Under the pieces are notes generated by a model, which worked only from the letters and a program-made list of their open reading frames with translations, did not search any database and was not told the origin of the DNA. This document shows positions 61,117 through 64,000 of a stretch of DNA of 64,000 bases, piece by piece (positions within the stretch are counted from its first letter, which is position 1; each line of letters begins with the position of its first letter). Source of the DNA: a bacterium BMS3Abin14 (GTDB lineage Bacteria > BMS3Abin14); assembly GCA_002897695.1 (NCBI GenBank), contig BDTG01000033.1:1-64000 (forward strand), given 5' to 3'. The position numbers and the translations under genes were made by a program.

Positions 61117-62505
61117 TCACTCCTCCGCCATGCCGTACTTTTTCAGACGGTACCGGAGGGACCGGAAACTCACGCCCAGGAGCTCGGCCGCCCTGGTCCT
61201 GTTTCCTCCTGCCTGATTAAGGGCTTTCTCTATAATCTGTCTTTCGTACCGCTCCAGGAGGGTGTCAAGCTGGGCCGTTTCGAGCGGCAGAACATCCGAT
61301 AGCCGGGGCATCGTGTCCCTCCGCCCGACCTCCGGCGGCAGCAGGTCCGCGCCGATGATGTCCCCTGTGGCAAGGGCCACCCCGCGCTCGACTATGTTCT
61401 CGAGCTCGCGGACATTGCCCGGGTAGTTGTAGGACATGAGAGCCTTCATGGCGTCCTGGGAAAAAGCGGGGACCTGTCTTTCCTGGCGGTCGCAGAGAGC
61501 TTCAAGGAAATGGTCAACGAGCAGGGGGATATCCTCCTTCCTGTCACGCAGGGGAGGAACCTCTATATGGATTACGTTCAACCTGTAAAACAGGTCCTCC
61601 CGGAAACGGCCCTCCCTGACTTCATTTGTCAGATCCCGGTTGGTCGCCACCAGGATGCGCAGGTCCACCTTGACCGGGCGCGTATCCCCGACAGGGACTA
61701 CCTCCCGTTCCTGAATGGCCCTGAGCAGTTTAACCTGAAAGGCGGAGGATGTTTCGGTGATCTCATCGAGGAACAGGGTTCCGCCGGCGGCTGTCGCAAA
61801 AAGACCTTTCCTGTCCGTATCCGCACCCGTAAAGGCGCCTTTTCTGTGCCCGAAGAGCTCGCTTTCCAGAAGGGTTTCCACCAGGGCTCCGCAGTTCACA
61901 GTTACGAAAAGCCCTTTTCTCTCCTTGCCGTGGTAATGAAGCGCCCGTGCGATGAGTTCCTTCCCTGTGCCGCTCTCCCCCGATATGACCACCGTGGTGT
62001 CCATATCGCTGACCCTTTCGATGACATCGAAAACCCTTCGCATGCACTCGCTTTTGCCCACGATGCTCTCAAAGCCGAAGCGTGCCTCAAGCAGTTTCTG
62101 GAGCTCGACGTTCTCCTCGGCAAGCCGCCGCCTCTCGATGGCCGCGCTGATTCTCGCCTTTATCTCCTCGATACGGAACGGTTTCGTGATGTAATCCTCG
62201 GCTCCAAGCTTCATGGCCTCCACCGCCGAGTCGGGGGAACTGTAGGCTGTGATCATGAGGACCGGCATATCCGGATAATCGCTCCGGGACTGACGAAGGA
62301 AATCGAAACCGGACAGCCCCGGCATGTTGATATCGGTGATGGACAGATCGAAGGGCCCTTCCCTTTTCAGGGCATCCAGGGCATCTCCGGCCGAGGAGCA
62401 GCATTGGACCGAATAACCTTCCCTGCCCAGGAAGATCTCCAACATGTCGCGCATGCTCCTTTCATCGTCGATAACCAGCACATGTCCCTTTTTCTTTTTG
62501 CTCAT
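61117..62505 (-). CDS. pilR: Sigma54-dependent response regulator PilR
   Basis: About 462 residues from the ATG overlapping the pilS stop (ATGA), with GGAG six bases upstream. The receiver domain has DDERSMRD and the phosphoacceptor Asp in DLSITDINMPGLSG. The AAA domain contains GESGTGKE, an intact GAFTGA loop (RKGAFTGADTDRKG) and GTLFLDEITE. The C-terminal Fis-type HTH reads GGNRTRAAELLGVSFRSLRYRLKKYG. It activates the adjacent pilA promoter by analogy with Pseudomonas. Confidence 0.95.
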   Translation of the reverse strand: MSKKKKGHVLVIDDERSMRDMLEIFLGREGYSVQCCSSAGDALDALKREGPFDLSITDINMPGLSGFDFLRQSRSDYPDMPVLMITAYSSPDSAVEAMKLGAEDYITKPFRIEEIKARISAAIERRRLAEENVELQKLLEARFGFESIVGKSECMRRVFDVIERVSDMDTTVVISGESGTGKELIARALHYHGKERKGLFVTVNCGALVETLLESELFGHRKGAFTGADTDRKGLFATAAGGTLFLDEITETSSAFQVKLLRAIQEREVVPVGDTRPVKVDLRILVATNRDLTNEVREGRFREDLFYRLNVIHIEVPPLRDRKEDIPLLVDHFLEALCDRQERQVPAFSQDAMKALMSYNYPGNVRELENIVERGVALATGDIIGADLLPPEVGRRDTMPRLSDVLPLETAQLDTLLERYERQIIEKALNQAGGNRTRAAELLGVSFRSLRYRLKKYGMAEE

Positions 62506-64000
62506 TCCGATCTCCACGGGGGAAGGCTGATGCTGATGACCGTTCCGACCCCTTCCCTGGATTGGACCTCGATACGGCCCTGGTGGGCCTCTACCAGCTG
62601 GTAGACGATGGCGAGGCCGAGCCCCGACCCACGCTCCTTGGTGGTTTTGAAAGGCTCGAACAACACGGGCAGAATATCCTCCGATATTCCCGATCCATCG
62701 TCCGACAGGAGCAGGATGGTTTCCAACCCCGATTTTCCTTCCTCCCGTTTCAGGGCAATCCCGATCCTGCCGGAACCGGTAATGGAATCGACGGAATTTT
62801 TCAGGAGGTTGATGAGGATCTGCCTGATCTGGGACGAATCCACAGAGAGGACCGCCGGGCCCGCCGGGAGATCAAGATCAATATCCACCGAAGCCGATTC
62901 GGGACTGCTCTGGAAAAATCGTACCGTTTCCTCGATAATCGTTCGAAGATCAACATCCTGAAAGTGTGGGGTGGGCGGCCTGGCGTAGGTCAGAAAATCC
63001 CCCACCAGGTAGTCCAGGCGGCCCGTCTCCCTCAGAACGATGTCCATGAGCTTCCGATTTTCATCCTCGACATGGAGGGAATCCTTCAGGATCTGGATTG
63101 ACCCGCTCATCGAGGCCAGGGGATTGCGCACCTCGTGGGCGATACTGGCCGCCATTTGTCCAAGGACCGTCAATTTTTCGGCCTTTTTGAGCTTTTCCTC
63201 AAGATGTCTAAGCTCGGTGAGGTCCTGAAAGATTACCACAAATCCCATCTCCGGTTCCTTCAGGGGGGATATGGAAAGACCCATGATACGGCTCTCCCCG
63301 CCTTGGGCCGTAAAGCTTCCTTCCCACCGGTCGAGCTGCCTGTCGGAGGCCCGCGCACAGAGCTCGTCCAGGGGTATGCTCCCGAAGGCATCCGGTGGCG
63401 GCGGAATTCCGGGTTTAATGCCGGTCGGCCCAAGAATTTCGTAGGCGGATGAATTCATGGATCGGATACCTCCCCGGCCGTCCAGGACGGCGATGCCGCT
63501 GTTGATACTCTCAAACACCACATCGGACAGATGCTGCAGCTTCTCCAGGTCCGCCGCTTTTTCGGTGAGGGCCTCCCTGGCTATCGTATACCTTTTCGCC
63601 ATCTGCTGGCCCAGAAAGCCCACAGCGTAGAATGCCGCAATATTCAGGCCGACCCGCCCCAGAACATCCCATGGATTGGCTGCGACAGATAAGGACGCCG
63701 ACTGTGGAAGAGGCGGCGAAAGGACGCCATAGTACATGAGGTCTACAATCACACCGTAGAGGATGGCGGAAAATGAGGCCGTCCAATAGCCTCCGGAGCG
63801 CAGGGCCAGGGAGGACCAGAGGATAGAGAAGATAAAGAGAAACGGGAAGGGGCTCTCGTGCCCCCCCGTCAAGTATATCATCAGCGTATAGATGGCCAAG
63901 TCGACGGCAATCTGGGCTTTCGCCAAACGACGGTCGTCACGGACCTGGTTGAATATGCCGGCGAAGAGGATCGTCAGCAGATAGACAGCGACAACAACCA
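62502..64000 (-). CDS. pilS: Sensor histidine kinase PilS, 5' end outside the window
   Basis: The reading frame stays open to the last base, so the N terminus is missing. Visible are several transmembrane helices (including LAIYTLMIYLTGGHESPF), a PAS domain (about 130-240), HisKA with the phosphoacceptor in SIAHEVRNPLASMSGS, and HATPase with NLLKNSVDSI, DDGSGI and GSGLGLAIV. In Pseudomonas, PilS senses inner-membrane pilin through its membrane region. It is coupled to pilR. Confidence 0.94.
   Translation of the reverse strand, partial: VVVAVYLLTILFAGIFNQVRDDRRLAKAQIAVDLAIYTLMIYLTGGHESPFPFLFIFSILWSSLALRSGGYWTASFSAILYGVIVDLMYYGVLSPPLPQSASLSVAANPWDVLGRVGLNIAAFYAVGFLGQQMAKRYTIAREALTEKAADLEKLQHLSDVVFESINSGIAVLDGRGGIRSMNSSAYEILGPTGIKPGIPPPPDAFGSIPLDELCARASDRQLDRWEGSFTAQGGESRIMGLSISPLKEPEMGFVVIFQDLTELRHLEEKLKKAEKLTVLGQMAASIAHEVRNPLASMSGSIQILKDSLHVEDENRKLMDIVLRETGRLDYLVGDFLTYARPPTPHFQDVDLRTIIEETVRFFQSSPESASVDIDLDLPAGPAVLSVDSSQIRQILINLLKNSVDSITGSGRIGIALKREEGKSGLETILLLSDDGSGISEDILPVLFEPFKTTKERGSGLGLAIVYQLVEAHQGRIEVQSREGVGTVISISLPPWRSE

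Overview
The window is a dense, GC-rich bacterial chromosome segment in which almost every gene lies on the minus strand; only groES-groEL and one glycosyltransferase lie on the plus strand. Start codons are often TTG or GTG, and many neighbours overlap by 1-8 bases. The gene order pilMNOPQ-aroC-aroK-aroB-(TPR)-(roadblock)-aroQ-efp-accB-accC is the one known from Geobacter-type former Deltaproteobacteria. RNase Y with a YmdB-type phosphodiesterase, DUF502 and sigma54 control of pili fit the same group. I infer an uncultured Desulfobacterota-like organism with type IV pili; the exact lineage cannot be told from this window.

Layout. 1-790: start of tuf preceded by four tRNA genes (Thr-Tyr-Gly-Thr), the same order as upstream of E. 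coli tufB. 791-10156: rlmB, cysS, ispF, ispD, a YhaM-like HD nuclease, a GAF membrane sensor without output domain, an M28 peptidase, a TPR lipoprotein, a LarE-like sulfur transferase and an Rrf2-type regulator. 10275-14100: a degenerate PAP2 protein, a DUF502 protein and the divergent groESL operon. 14160-22852: xseA, ymdB, rny, 5-formyl-THF cyclo-ligase, 6S RNA, zapA, a small coiled-coil gene, a SPOR protein, argS, a CpsB-type PHP phosphatase and tRNA-Gly. 22917-34032: an ExeA-type ATPase, a 955-residue TPR protein, accC, accB, efp, aroQ, a roadblock protein, a second TPR protein, aroB, aroK and aroC. 34136-40016: pilQ, P, O, N, M and a small HTH regulator.

40608-52725 is a minor-pilin module: a large PilX-like protein, a 1681-residue PilW-like prepilin fused to a long Ig-like region, PilV-like and FimT-like prepilins, then a sigma54 response regulator, its histidine kinase and the prepilin peptidase. 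52707-60383 holds surface-glycan genes: two GT4 enzymes, an FAD protein, a WecA-like phosphotransferase, a GT2 enzyme and an O-antigen-ligase-like protein. 60465-64000 is pilA with a textbook sigma54 promoter, then pilR and the truncated pilS.

The most interesting signal is regulatory. The two minor-pilin transcription units each carry a sigma54 -24/-12 promoter, and exactly 58 bp upstream of each -24 element lies the same A/T-centred palindrome (CTATGAA-N5-TTCATAG). This looks like the enhancer site of the adjacent response regulator, whose sigma54-contact loop reads GAFTDA instead of GAFTGA. A third copy lies between the divergent glycosyltransferases at 57.5 kb. With the giant Ig-fused pilin, the lack of a pilY1 gene, and an O-ligase gene directly behind pilA, the 40-64 kb segment reads as a locus for building, decorating and separately regulating an unusual type IV pilus tip.
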